From contig CAVWIZ010000004.1 in assembly GCA_963755195.1 (NCBI GenBank), positions 744,001-808,000 of the forward strand: DNA of 64,000 nucleotides, written 5' to 3'. This document shows positions 16,900 through 27,046 of the stretch, one piece after another. The notes beneath the pieces were generated by a model. That model did no database searches. It saw only the letters and a list, made by a program, of their open reading frames with translations, and was not told the DNA's origin. A program made the position numbers and the translations under genes. The first letter of the stretch is position 1. Every line of letters starts with the position of its first letter. Source of the stretch: CAVQJU01 sp963755195 (GTDB lineage Bacteria; Acidobacteriota; Vicinamibacteria; Vicinamibacterales; CAVVIG01).

Positions 16900-17301
16900 A
16901 TGAAACACAAGTTGCTCTTGGCGGTTACGGCTGTGGCGTTTGTTGGGGCGTTTGCGTACGCGGTGGCGCCGGTGTCTGCGCACCATTCGTTCGCGGCGAC
17001 GTATTTCGAAGACAAGACTGACACGGTCGAGGGCGAGCTGGTGCAGTTTCTCTTCCGGAACCCGCACTCCTTCGTGCACGTCGAGGGCAAAGACGCGCAA
17101 GGGAACCCGGTGCGATATGCCGTGGAATGGGGCGCCGGGCTGCAGCTCAATCGCCAGGGCGTGACGCGCGAAACGCTGAAGCCGGGCGATCACGTGATCA
17201 TCACGGGCAACCCCGGGCGCAACCCCGAGGATCATCGCCTCCGCATGCGCACCATTACCCGGCCGTCGGATGGCTGGAAATGGGGCGGTACGTTCGACTA
17301 G
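16900..17301 (+). CDS. DUF6152 family exported protein
   Basis: A 133-residue protein with a signal peptide ending VSAHHSF, so the mature N-terminus carries His-His, typical of this family. The body has the DUF6152 features NPHSFVHVEG, YAVEWG, TLKPGDHVIITGNPGRNPEDHRLRM and ends WKWGGTFD. The family is small, periplasmic and of unknown function; the exposed HH and the cupredoxin and cytochrome-like neighbours suggest metal or redox involvement (inference). It is the first gene after TGAC-box site 1. A strong hairpin follows at 17331. Confidence 0.8.
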   Translation: MKHKLLLAVTAVAFVGAFAYAVAPVSAHHSFAATYFEDKTDTVEGELVQFLFRNPHSFVHVEGKDAQGNPVRYAVEWGAGLQLNRQGVTRETLKPGDHVIITGNPGRNPEDHRLRMRTITRPSDGWKWGGTFD

Positions 17302-17330
17302 CGAGAATTGCAGGATGGCAGGATTGCGCC

Positions 17331-17359
17331 GCGGCGGGATTGTTCGACAATCCCGCCGC
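17331..17359. terminator. 13-bp perfect stem-loop after the DUF6152 gene
   Basis: GCGGCGGGATTGT and its exact complement flank a TCG loop. Outer bases GAGAATTG/CGATTCTC allow an extended structure. No T-run follows, so it may be a processing or attenuation hairpin rather than a classical terminator. Confidence 0.5.
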
Positions 17360-17474
17360 CGTGCAACCGATTCTCCTGTAATCAATCGTGCGGTCCCGCC
17401 ATTCAGTCGTCCTCCCATTTACCAAGCTCTCCAGCGCGTTTGTTGAGTGCACCGCTGTTTCGTAAAGGTGTCGA

Positions 17475-18074
17475 ATGAGACTGAGAACTCTCCACGGGCT
17501 GGTCGCGGCCAGCCTCTCGCTGCTGCTCGCGGCTGCGTGCTCGGCCCCGCCTGCCGCGGCTCCGCCTGCCACCACCGCGTCGCCGTTCATCGTGACCCTG
17601 ACCATCAAGGACGTGATGGACGGGATGGTCGATCCGTCGGCTGATGTGCTGTGGGAATCAGTGGCGACGATCGTCACGAAGGCTGGCACCGAGGAGCGGC
17701 GGCCGCGAACCGACGACGACTGGAAGAAAGTCCGGAGAGCCGCAGTCACCCTCATTGAAGCGACCAACCTGCTTGTCATGAACGGGCGCCCGGTCGCCAA
17801 ACCGGGTGAGAAGTCCGAGAACCCCGGCATCGAGCTCAGCCCTGAGGCGATCAGGCGCGTGATGGACGACGATCCCGTGACGTTGGTGAAGCTTGCGCAC
17901 GCTTTGCACGATGCGGGCATGCTGGCGCTGAAGGCGATCGACGCGAAGAATGCGGACGCGCTCTCCGATTCGGGCGAAATCATCGACATGGCGTGCGAGA
18001 ACTGCCACCTCAAGTACTGGTATCCCCCCGACGCAGCGAAGATCGAGGGTGCCGGCAGCGTCAGAAAGAAATGA
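17475..18074 (+). CDS. Lipoprotein with C-terminal CXXCH (cytochrome-like), paralogue 1
   Basis: A 199-residue protein with a lipoprotein signal (Cys in LLAAACSAPP). Its helical body begins TIKDVMDGMVDPSADVLWES and includes RPRTDDDWKKVRRAAVTL. The single heme-binding motif CENCHLKYWYP lies near the C-terminus. The CXXCH near the end of a four-helix-like body resembles cytochrome c'. Two paralogues, at 31321 and 36379, share the same order: lipobox, INDLM-like start, DADW segment, terminal CXXCH. Its stop overlaps the start of the cupredoxin gene (ATGA), so the two are cotranslated and may exchange electrons. Confidence 0.8.
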   Translation: MRLRTLHGLVAASLSLLLAAACSAPPAAAPPATTASPFIVTLTIKDVMDGMVDPSADVLWESVATIVTKAGTEERRPRTDDDWKKVRRAAVTLIEATNLLVMNGRPVAKPGEKSENPGIELSPEAIRRVMDDDPVTLVKLAHALHDAGMLALKAIDAKNADALSDSGEIIDMACENCHLKYWYPPDAAKIEGAGSVRKK

Positions 18075-18814
18075 CCGAGCGCGCCTCGATCTTCACCAGC
18101 CTGGCGGTCACCATTTTCACGACTGTGGCCGCCGTTGCCGGCGGCGCCTCGGCCGAAGCCGCGACGGGCACGCTCAAGGGCCGCGTGAAGCTGACCGGTG
18201 AAGCCCCGGGAAACAGGGTCGTCCGGATGGGGATGGACCCGGCGTGCGCGAAGATGTGGGCCGGCCAGAAACCGGGCCCGGTTGACGAAGTGGTCGTCAC
18301 GAGCGACGACGGCGGGCTCATGAACGCGTTCGTCAAGCTGGACGGATCGTTTCCCGGCACGCCGGTTCCCGCTCAGCCCGTGCTGATCGATCAGCGCGGA
18401 TGCTTCTACCGCCCGCGCGTTGTCGGCGCCCGCGCCGGTCAGGTGCTGCGCGTCAAGAACAGCGACAACCTGCTGCACAACGTCCACAGCAGCAGTTCGA
18501 GCTACCGCAACCGCTTCAATGTCGGTCAGCCCCAGGCCGGGATTTCGTCCGACTTCAAACTGAATAACGAAGAGATGCTGAAGCTCGGCTGCGACGTCCA
18601 CCGGTGGATGACTGCCTGGGTCGGCATCGTCGATCATCCCTACTTCGCCGTCAGTGGCGCCGACGGATCGTTCGTCATCAGCAACGTGCCCACCGGCAAG
18701 CGCACGATCAGCGTGTGGCACGAGCGTTTCGGCACGCTGACCAAGACCGTGGACGTCAAAGCCGACGGCCCGACGACGCTGGACTTCGCTTTCTCGGGCG
18801 CCGGGAAGCCCTAG
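18071..18814 (+). CDS. Cupredoxin-like exported protein with carboxypeptidase-regulatory domain
   Basis: A 247-residue protein with a signal peptide (1-31). The N-terminal half is a beta-sandwich (GTLKGRVKLTGEAP, VNAFVKLDG type). The central part is cupredoxin-like, with candidate copper ligands H136 or H139 in NLLHNVHSS and C174, H177, M180 in LGCDVHRWM. A short carboxypeptidase-regulatory repeat (SGADGSFVISNVPTGKRTISVWHE) ends it. This resembles plastocyanin-like proteins next to methylamine or cytochrome genes. It is coupled to the CXXCH lipoprotein upstream, which supports an electron-transfer pair. The frame is intact. Confidence 0.8.
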   Translation: MTERASIFTSLAVTIFTTVAAVAGGASAEAATGTLKGRVKLTGEAPGNRVVRMGMDPACAKMWAGQKPGPVDEVVVTSDDGGLMNAFVKLDGSFPGTPVPAQPVLIDQRGCFYRPRVVGARAGQVLRVKNSDNLLHNVHSSSSSYRNRFNVGQPQAGISSDFKLNNEEMLKLGCDVHRWMTAWVGIVDHPYFAVSGADGSFVISNVPTGKRTISVWHERFGTLTKTVDVKADGPTTLDFAFSGAGKP

Positions 18815-18851
18815 GGCATGTTCGCGCGCGCGAAACGCTGCGCGAAATGCG

Positions 18852-19046
18852 TCAGTTGCGTTCGTAACCCTCGCATTCGCGCACCGGGAGCTGCGGGTAT
18901 TTCGGGAATCTGGGATCGTCCGCCGCTCGCCTGCACTTGTAGAACATCGAACCGCGAGCACTGGTCACGCGCTCGGCATGCCGGCAATCGGCGCACAGGC
19001 CAGTCCGTCGACGCTCGCTCTCGGTTTCGACCCGCTCGTCTGTCAT
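18852..19046 (-). CDS. Small Cys-rich (zinc-ribbon-like) protein
   Basis: A 64-residue protein with CADCRHAERVTSARGSMFYKC and the ending RFPKYPQLPVRECEGYE. The CxxC...C...C spacing and RFPKYPxLPVxxCxGYE tail recur in small uncharacterised bacterial proteins that I recognise as a family without an assigned function. Four cysteines could hold zinc. It lies alone on the minus strand between two plus-strand operons. Conservation of the pattern is the reason to call it. Confidence 0.65.
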   Translation of the reverse strand: MTDERVETESERRRTGLCADCRHAERVTSARGSMFYKCRRAADDPRFPKYPQLPVRECEGYERN

Positions 19047-19111
19047 TTCATTGTGTCAAGAGCCTAGTCTACGGCCTTACGGAATCTATACGGTTTCGGG
19101 GGGCAGCTGGC

Positions 19112-19182
19112 GGTCACTGACCCGTCAGTGACCGTCACGTGACCCTCCGCCACCCATGATGTCAAATCTTACGTGGTAGTCT
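19112..19182 (+). promoter_or_regulatory. TGAC-box array with -10-like hexamer (site 2)
   Basis: GGTCACTGACC at 19112, GTCAGTGACC at 19124 and GTCACGTGACC at 19134-19144 are followed 32 bp later by TAGTCT at 19177-19182. The half-site offsets (-28, -16, 0) are identical to site 1. Downstream lies the porin/efflux operon starting at 19247. Confidence 0.7.
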
Positions 19183-19246
19183 CCGCGCCGACCATAAACC
19201 CATTCGCACGAGCTCGCCATCACGTCTCGTCGGGAAGGTGATTCAT

Positions 19247-20877
19247 ATGACCGGATTTCGTCAGGTGCTCGCGGTTTTCATACTCCTGCTGGTTTCGACG
19301 GTCGTCTCGGCCCAGACCTCGTCTGTGGGCGGCCGGGTGGCGAACGACAAGGGCGGCGTGGTGGCCAACGCCGACGTGACGCTCGAGCAACAGACGCCGG
19401 CCATGCCGGGCATGCCGGCGATGCGGACGAACGCGCCGCCCCCCAGAACGACACGCTCGGGCGCCGACGGAACCTTCACGCTGGCCAACGTGCCGGCCGG
19501 ACGGTACCTCCTGATGATCGACGCGCCGGGGTTCGGCCGATCGTCTCAGGAAATCACGGTCCCCGTCCTGGCGCCGATTGCCGTCGTTCTCGAAACCCTC
19601 GAGGTGCCGGGCGGAGAACCCGTAGCGGCAGCGGCCACTGGCGCAGCCGATACGGCGGCCCTGCTCGACCGAATCAAGGCGCTCGAGCAGCGGCTGAGCG
19701 AAGTCGAGGCGGGGGCTGCCTTGTCGGAGCCCGAAACCCGCGTCAAGCGGATCGAAGTGTACGTGGACAAGAACGGCAACGAGCACGATGAGCCCGTCCC
19801 GGACTCCAAGAAGACCGTCACCTACCAGCGCGAGCGGGTCTACCGCCGCCAGTGGCTCAGCGAGAAGCTCGAGCAGGCTTTCGCCGATGAGAACGCCAAG
19901 CGGATAAATATCGGCGTGAGCGCGGCGAGCGTGACGCAGTTCGCGCACCAGACGAAGGGCGAGACGATGGACGCGAACGACCATTTCTATCAGCTCGCCT
20001 CCGCCGACCTGTTGTTCTCGGCCGGCCTCGCCCAGTACACGAGCTTCTTCGCCGATATCGTCGGCTTGAGCGGAGCGCCGCCGGATGCCGAGATTCCCTC
20101 GCTCACGCTGATCAACGCCTACACGGCGCGCCTCGTGCGTCAGAACGAGGTGAACGTTCGCGAAGCGTGGCTGCGCACGGAGCTCTTCTCGCAGAAGCTG
20201 GCGCTCAGCGCCGGACGGCTGGATCTGACCAACTACTTCGACCGCAACGCGATGGCCAACGACGAGACAATTCAGTTCATCAGCGATGCGCTGGTGAACA
20301 ATCCGATGCTCGGCCTGTCGAGCAACGGTGCGGGTGTGGTCGCCGTCTTCGATCCGAAGAACGGGTTCGCTCTCAAGGGCGGCTTCCAGCAGAGCAACAC
20401 CGACGCCACGAACCTGTCGGATTCGATCTTTTCGCTGGCGGAGCTCGACTACCTGGCGCGGCCGCCGGGGTTGTCCGAAGGCAACTACCGCTTCTGGTTC
20501 CGCAACGACAACAGCACGGGCACCAGCCGCCAGGCCGTGGGCATCAGCATCGACCAGAAGCTCACGTCGCGGTTTGGCCTGTTCGGGCGGTACGGCTCCG
20601 CCGCCGCGGACGTCGATCGCGACCATTTCTACAGCGTCGGCTTCCAGATTCAGAATGGCGCCGTGTTCAACCCCCTGGACTTCTGGGGCGTCGGGTACGC
20701 TCAGACTACGCTGGGATCGGGCGAGGGCGAGAAGCTGGTGGAAGGCTATTACAACTTCCAGCTCACCGAAAAACTGCGGCTGTCGTTCCACGTGCAGCAC
20801 GTCTTCGAGACATTCGGCGGGCGACGCCGTCATACGGCTTCCTGGTTCCTGGCGTGCGTCTGCAGGCGAGATTCTAA
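19247..20877 (+). CDS. Outer-membrane porin-like protein with N-terminal carboxypeptidase-regulatory domain (one frameshift)
   Basis: About 543 residues. A signal peptide (VVSAQTS) is followed by a carboxypeptidase-regulatory-like domain (GGRVANDKGGVVANADVTL, GTFTLANVPAGRYLLMID), a short coiled coil (AALLDRIKALEQRLSEVEAG) and a beta-barrel region of OprB type (ITIDQKLTSRFGLFGRYG-like strands, LLFSAGLAQY). One indel near 20825 breaks the frame; the corrected tail reads SYGFLVPGVRLQARF, a typical barrel end. I chose the ATG at 19247 with GGGAAGG upstream over a GTG nine bases earlier. It heads an operon with a beta-propeller protein and an RND efflux pair, so it may be the outer-membrane part of that route. 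Confidence 0.7.
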
Positions 20878-20899
20878 CGTTCACTCGCGGGAGGAGTTC

Positions 20900-22100
20900 A
20901 TGATGGCAAGCGCAAGACGTTTTCTCATCGCAACACTACTGGCCGCCGCTGCCGGCGGGGCGCTGGCGCACGTGAGCCTGCGCGCCGCGGACGTGAAGGT
21001 CATCGATCCGACGTCGGTCGTCATGATCGTCAATCGCGACTCGAACGAGATCGCGTTCATGGACATCAAGAGCAAGAAGATCGTCGGGAGGACCTTCCTC
21101 GGCAACAACGTCAACCCGCACATGGTGATGATGTCGCCGGACGGCCGCTACGTCGTCACGGGCGGCACGCGCGCCAACAAGGCGTACATCATCGACGCGC
21201 GAACGCTGCAGCTGGTGAAGGTCATCAACGTCGGATATCGCCCCGGAGCATCTGGCGTTTTCGCCGGACAGCCGCTGGTACTACCAGGGCAATCCGGACG
21301 GCGACTCGATCTCGGTCATCGACATGGTGTCGCTCACGAAGATCAAGACGATTCCGGGCCTCGTCGAGCCGCTCAACGTCACGTTCCTGCCGGACGGCTC
21401 GAAGGCGTACGTCGGCAACTACGGCGCGCATTGGGTCGGCGTCATCGACGTGCGGCGCCATGAGCTGTTGAAGAAGATCCAGATTGCCGACGGTGCCGGG
21501 CGTCGCGAAGCTGGACCCCGACGAAGTATCTGGGCGAGATCAAGGGCATCAACATCGCCGCAGATCACCAACGACGGCAAGTTCCTCTACGCGGCCGACA
21601 GCGACCTCGGCGTGGTCGGCGTGATCGATCCGCGTGAAGACAAGGTCATCAAGGTCATCCGGGTGGGCAAGGATCCGTGGCGCATCTACATGAGCCACGA
21701 CGGCAAGTACGCGATCACGCCGAACAACGGCGACGAGACGATTTCGATCATCGACCTTCAGGCGAACAAGGTGGCGGCGACGCTGGAAGCCGGCCCGAAC
21801 ATGACCGGCGTCAACTTCGCCGCCGGCAAGGCCTTTGTTATCAGCTCGACCAGCGGGTTCGTGTACGTCTACGACATGAAGACGCTGAGGCCGGCGGGCC
21901 GACTCAAGATCGGCACGAACATCCAGCTCGAAACCGCGACGACGGATACGGCCGACGAGAAGCTGTATCTCGCGGATTCGACCGAGAATGCGGTCGTGAT
22001 CATCGATGCCAAGACGGAAGCGATCGAGAAGGTCTTCAACGTCGGCCTGTTTCCATGGGGCACGCACATCATGGACAGCAAGGACAACTACTGCCACTGA
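20900..22100 (+). CDS. YVTN-type beta-propeller exported protein (frame interrupted)
   Basis: About 395 residues with a signal peptide (AAAGGALAHVS). Repeated propeller blades of the type VMMSPDGRYVVTGG, FLPDGSKAYVGNYG, ITNDGKFLYAADSDLGVVGVID and MSHDGKYAITPNNGDETISIIDL follow. Four single-base insertions (about 21247, 21490, 21521, 21565) explain all frame changes; between them the protein is well formed. GGGAGGAG precedes the start. YVTN propellers are periplasmic and often accompany cytochromes or nitrite/copper enzymes. Ligand unknown. Confidence 0.75.
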
Positions 22101-22130
22101 AGCGTGCCGCTCCGAACGCCACCGGCGTCG

Positions 22131-22832
22131 ATGCTCCTGCTTCGATCGCTCTACATCCTGCTGGTCGCCGGCTCGGCCGGCGCCCAGGACGTCCGCGAGC
22201 ACACACGCCTTGCCGGCCCGAAGGCCACGGCGATCACCGAGTCGCAGGCGGCCGCTCTCACCCTGACGCTGAGCGCGGTCTCGCTCCGCCCCATCCAGAC
22301 GTGGGTTCGCACGGCGGGCACGATCGACAAGACCGGAAAGATCCTGAGCGCCTCGCTGTCCGGCCTCGAGGCGACGCTGGTCAAGGTCGGGCAGCGGGTG
22401 CGCGCGTTCCCGCCAAGCTCGAAGTCGTCGATGTACCAGGCCTACATCACGCGGGTCGACGCCGCGCGCCGGCGGCGTCGACGTCGAGGCGTCGCTGACG
22501 GCCTCGGGGCGGCAGAATGCCACGCACTACGTCATGGAGATCGTCGTCGAACGGGGACCATTCCTGTCCGTCCCGAACGAGGCGATCATCGAGGAGGGCG
22601 ACCAAGCACATCGTGTACGTGCAGCAGCAGCCCGGACAGTACGTCCCGGAGGAAGATTCAGACCGGCATTCAGGGCGAGCTGTTCACCCAGGTCCTCGAC
22701 GGCGTCAAGGAAGAGGCGCAGGTCGTCACGTTCGGCAGCTTCTTCATCGACGCCGAGCACAAGTTGAAGGGCACGGAACAGAATCCACCGAGTCCGGCCG
22801 GGACGTCGCCCGATGATCACCCGCGTCATTAG
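22131..22832 (+). CDS. RND efflux periplasmic adaptor (CusB/HlyD-like; frame interrupted)
   Basis: About 230 residues, short for a CusB, with a signal peptide (LLVAGSAGAQ). It begins like a membrane-fusion protein (TWVRTAGTIDKTGKILSASLSGLEATLVKVGQRV). After frame changes near 22400-22660 it ends GELFTQVLDGVKEEAQVVTFGSFFIDAEHKLKG, matching the membrane-proximal domain of CusB-type adaptors. Much of the hairpin/lipoyl centre is missing or scrambled, so it may be reduced as well as indel-damaged. It directly precedes, and overlaps by 20 bp, the RND pump gene. A GTG at 22104 is an alternative start. Confidence 0.65.
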   Translation: MLLLRSLYILLVAGSAGAQDVREHTRLAGPKATAITESQAAALTLTLSAVSLRPIQTWVRTAGTIDKTGKILSASLSGLEATLVKVGQRVRAFPPSSKSSMYQAYITRVDAARRRRRRRGVADGLGAAECHALRHGDRRRTGTIPVRPERGDHRGGRPSTSCTCSSSPDSTSRRKIQTGIQGELFTQVLDGVKEEAQVVTFGSFFIDAEHKLKGTEQNPPSPAGTSPDDHPRH

Positions 22833-25800
22833 GGCCGTCATCCGCTGGAAGTCCGTCGCCTGGCTTCTGGTGGCCGCTGGGCGTGCTGGTCAGCGTCTAT
22901 TCGATCCGCACCGCCTCGCTCGATGCCATTCCGGACATTTCCGATCCGCAGATTGTCGTCTACGTGAAGTGGCCCCGCAGCCCGCAGCTGCTGGAACGGG
23001 AGGTCACCGAACCCCTGATCAGCGCGCTCGTCGGTTCCCCGGACATCCAGGCGCTCCGCGGCTCGTCGCACATGGGGTACTCGTTCATCTACGTGATCCT
23101 GAGCAACACCGCCCGCCGCGACACCGTGCAGCAGCTGGTGCTCGATCGGATCAACGCCATCCGGCCCGCAGCTGCCGCCCGACGCCAGCGTGACGCTCGG
23201 GCCCAATGCCAGCAGCATGGGCTGGATCTACCAGTACGCGCTCGTCGACCGACAGGGCGCGCACGACCTGCGCGACCTGCGCCTGGTGAACGAAAGCCAG
23301 ATCAAGCCCGCGCTGCAGACCGTTCCCGGCATCGCGGAAGTCGCGTCGGTCGGCGGGCTGGAGAAGCAGTATCAGATCAAGATCTTTCCGCCGCTGCTGG
23401 CGCAAGCCGGGATTCCGCTCAAGCAGGTGATCGCGGCCGTCCAGGACGTCTTTCAGGAGGCCGGCGGGCGCATGATCGAGGTGACCAACCGCGACTATCA
23501 GCTGCGCGGCGTCGTCAACACCGAGGATATCGACAAGCTGGACTCAGCTGGTGGTCGGCCGTCGTCCGGACGGAACGCCGATCGCCCTGAAGGACATCGG
23601 CTACCTCCAGGTCGGGTACGACCAGCGGCGGAGCACCGTCGACCTGGATGGCACCGGCGAGGTCGTCGGCGGCATCGTGATCATGGAGCAGGACCAGAAC
23701 GTCCTGGCGATCACGCGGTCGCTCGAGCAGAAGCTCCAGCAGCTCCGGCCCGTTCTCCCGCAGGGCGTCGAAATCGTCACGACCTACGATCGTTCGGCGT
23801 GGATCTGGGCGACGCTCACGGCAGTTCTTCGAAACGCTGGGGATCGAGCTGGTCGTGCTCATCCTGGTCACGCTGCTGTTTCTCCGGAACATCCGCACCG
23901 CGGTCGGTCCGATCGCCATCCTCCTGCTCAGCACGCTGTTCACCGCGATCCCGCTCGTCGGCTTCAAGCAGACGATCAACCTGTTCTCGCTGGCGGGTCT
24001 GGCCATCGCCATCGGCGAGATCGCCGACGCCACGATTGTGATCGTGGAGAATTGCACCGCGGAATTGTCGATGCGCGGCCCGGTCAGCGGCGCCGAGAAG
24101 CAGGAGATCATCATCCGATCGATCGCCTCGGTCGCGCAAGCCGCTGCTGTTTTCGCTGTTGATCATTCTCGCGTCGTTCCTGCCGGTGTTCTTCCTGGAA
24201 GAGCGCGAAGCTCGACTGTTCGATCCGCTGGCGTACAGCAAGACGTTCGCGATGGCGTTTTCGACCCTGCTCACCATGCTCCTGCTGCCCTTGATCGTCC
24301 TGTGGATCTTCAAGCGCGACACGGTCGCCCGCATGGACTTTCGGGAAAGCGCGGCTGTCAGAGCGTATCGGTCCGCGCTGCGAGGCGTGATTCGCTACCG
24401 CTATGCGTTCACCGCCACGGGCATGCTCGTCCTGATCCCGGCGGCCGTGCTCCTGATGCGCTTCCCAAAGGACTTCCTGCCCGAAATCGACGAGGGCTCC
24501 ATCCTCTACATGCCGACGACGCTGCCTGGGCTGCCGAACCGCGAAGCGGGCTGGATCGTTCAGCAGATGGACAAGAAGCTGAAGGCGTTCCCGGAGGTCG
24601 AACGCGTCTTTGGAAAAATCGGGCAGGGCCGATACGTCCACCGATCCGGCGCCGCTCACGATGATCGAAACGACGGTGCTCCTTCAGCCGAAGTCGAAGT
24701 GGCGAAAGGGCATGACGAAGGACAAGCTCGTCGCGGAAATGGACAAGGCCGCCGAGACGATCGGATACGTGAACGCCTGGGTGCAGCCCATTCGCGGGCG
24801 CGTCATGATGCAGAGCACCGGCATTCAGACGCCGGTCGGAATCAAGGTCAAGGGACCGGAGGTCGCCGTCATCGAGGACATCTCGCAGCAGATCGAAAGA
24901 CTGCTGCGAGGTCTGCCGGGCACGAAGTCCGTGATCGCCGAACGCATTTCTGAAGGCTACTACGTCGACGTGCGCAACGATCTCCAGCGCATGGCCGAGC
25001 ACGGCGTGACGGTTGACGAGGCCATGACGACTGTCCGCTACGCCATCGGCGGCGACAACATCGTCGGCGTCAAGCAGGCCAACAACACGTCATCCCGCTG
25101 GGCGTGCAGTACTCGCCCGAATACATCGACACCCTCGACAAGATCAAGAACACGCCGGTCGTGACCGGCGACGGCCGCGCCGTTCCGCTGGGCGACATCG
25201 CGGATGTGTCGGTCCGGAAGATGCCGGAGATGATCCGGAACGACAACGGCGTTCTGGCGGGATACATCTACGTCGATCTGCAGAACGTGACCGGCCCGGA
25301 CTACGTGGACAGCGCACAGGCCCTTCTGGCGAAGAACCTGTCGCTGCCCGCCGGCTACTCGGTCGAATGGACCGGGCTCTACCAGTACGCGACGGCCGCG
25401 CGGGCCCGGCATGCGCCTGATCGTGCCGTTGACGCTCGTCATCATTTTCGGGCTGCTGGTCGTCGCGTTTCAGCTCGGTCGCCGAAAGCGTGCTCATCCT
25501 GTTGTCGGTGCCGTTCGCCATGGTCGGCGGCGTGTTTCTGCAGTGGATGCTGGGCTACCCGATGACGACGGCCGTCATCGTCGGCTACATCTCGCTGTTT
25601 GCCGTGGCGGTGCAGACCGGCATCATCATGGTCATCTTCATTCGCGGGGCGCTCGATCACCGCAAGGACGGCCAGTCGTTATGTCGATGCGGTGATCGAT
25701 GGTTCGGCGACGCGTCTGCGTCCGAAGTTGATGACCGTCGCGGCGATCGTCCTGTCGTTGCTGCCGGTGATGTTGTGCGACGGGCGCCGGCATGGAAATC

Positions 25801-25935
25801 ATGAAGCCGATCGCCGCGCCCAGCATCGGCGGCATGGTCACGTCGAGCCTGCACGTGCTGTTCATGACCCCGTGCCTGTTCGTGATCGGCGACGACATCC
25901 GGCGCTGGTTCCACCGCCGCGCGATGGCACGATGA
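22813..25935 (+). CDS. CusA-type heavy-metal RND efflux pump (eleven frameshifts)
   Basis: Joined across indels, this is a normal CzcA/CusA-like transporter of about 1035 residues: VYSIRTASLDAIPDISDPQIVVYVKWP at the N-terminus, TVPGIAEVASVGG, the TM4-type segment FSLAGLAIAIGEIADATIVIVEN, FPKDFLPEIDEGSILYMPTT, and the second-half TM regions ending in MEIMKPIAAPSIGGMVTS. The transporter exports monovalent or divalent metal ions by proton antiport. Comparing frames before and after each break gives ten +1 insertions and one deletion (near 25088). No stop lies inside a conserved segment, which argues for sequence error over decay. It is the last gene of the operon that starts at 19247. Confidence 0.85.
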
Positions 25936-25950
25936 GGGAGCCCACGACGA

Positions 25951-26047
25951 TCAACGCAGAGCACGCAGAGGTCGCAGAGTCTTTTCCAGCAGTCGGAGCC
26001 ACAAGATGTTCTCTGCGGGCTCTGCGATCTCTGCGGTGTACGTCGTG
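25951..26047. repeat. CGCAGAG inverted repeat hairpin between convergent genes
   Basis: AACGCAGAGCACGCAGAGG and GCAGAG units (25954-25980) pair with CTCTGCGGGCTCTGCG and CTCTGCGGTGTACGT (26013-26046). It is the same family and position type as 9232-9349. Confidence 0.8.
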
Positions 26048-26051
26048 ACTG

Positions 26052-27000
26052 TTAGTCCGCGGCCGTGTGCGCCGGCGGCGGGGCAACCGCGACGTCGAAA
26101 TGCGCGGTGTTCACGATCCCGTTGCGCTGGAACTGCACCCACACCCGATACAGACGGGGACGCGGGAAGACGAGGCTGAATTGCATCTCGGGGCTGCCGT
26201 CGGCGATGAACGGATGCGTGTGCGATCATGTCGATCAGGTCGTCGCTCGCGGCCAGCATGTGACCCCAGGCGCCGAGGTATTTCTGGAGGCCGTCGCCCG
26301 GGCTGACGACGATGCGCAGTCTGGGCGGTCACGTCCGGCGACCGGTTCGGTGGCGGGTCGTCAGAAGCTCGATGGTCAGGTTGTCGCCGCGTTTTGGGGA
26401 GTAGTCGCGCGACCAGCGGAGCAGCCGGCGCTTCCTCGCCGGCGACGAAGATGCGTGTCGGCAATCAACTGCGGCGCGGCGGCCTCGGGGTAGAAGTCGC
26501 CGAGCACGCGGTACATGCCCGGCTTGGGAAACGCGATGTCGTAGCGGAACGACGCCGTTGTCCCAGACGGGATGGTCGTGCATGAACAACTGCAGGTCGC
26601 GGCTGATGATGAATGCGTGAAAGAGCTTCTCGTGGACGACGATGAATTTCTCGACGCCGATGGTCTTTCCACGGATCGAGACGGCGAACGTCAGACGGAC
26701 CTGCTCGCTCGGGCTTGTCGGCGTCGGCGTCACGGTCATGTCCAGATGGTATTCGGTCAGGTCGGGGATACCGGCGACGAGCTCCATTCCGCAGCGCGAG
26801 CATTTGCCGGGACCGCTCGAACGAATCTCACGATCCATCGGACAGACGTAGGCGAGATCGGTGGACGGACTTGGCGTGGCGGCCGCCCGTGCCCGCGCCG
26901 TTCCCGTCGCGTCCGCTGCACGCGGTGCGGGCGCCGAGCGCGTGCAGGCCAGCGCCGCAGTCGTCAACAGGAGGACGGCAAACAAGGCTCCACGGGACAT
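26052..27000 (-). CDS. Heavy-metal-binding lipoprotein (frame interrupted)
   Basis: About 310 residues. The lipoprotein signal ends LACT (Cys19). A heavy-metal-binding motif follows, YVCPMDREIRSSGPGKCSRCG (Cys53, Cys67, Cys70), as in CusB- and CopA-linked domains. Two homologous Ig-like halves come next, one with LFMHDHPVWDN and FPKPGMYRVLGDF, the other with DLIDMIHTHPF and FPRPRLYRVWVQF. At least three indels between 26220 and 26560 break the frame; the corrected end is NTAHFDVAVAPPPAHTAAD with the stop at 26052. His-rich motifs and the adjacent RND pump suggest copper or another soft metal. It is convergent with the pump and divergent from the cytochrome at 27047. Confidence 0.75.
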
Positions 27001-27046
27001 CTGTCAGTGCTCGTTTCAATTCTAAGCCCGGAAGGAAACCCCTGAC

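Noticed and set aside
22813..25935. Programmed frameshifting in the RND gene
   Set aside because: Eleven changes at unrelated sequences with no slippery heptamers; insertion bias and similar tracts in unrelated genes point to sequence error.
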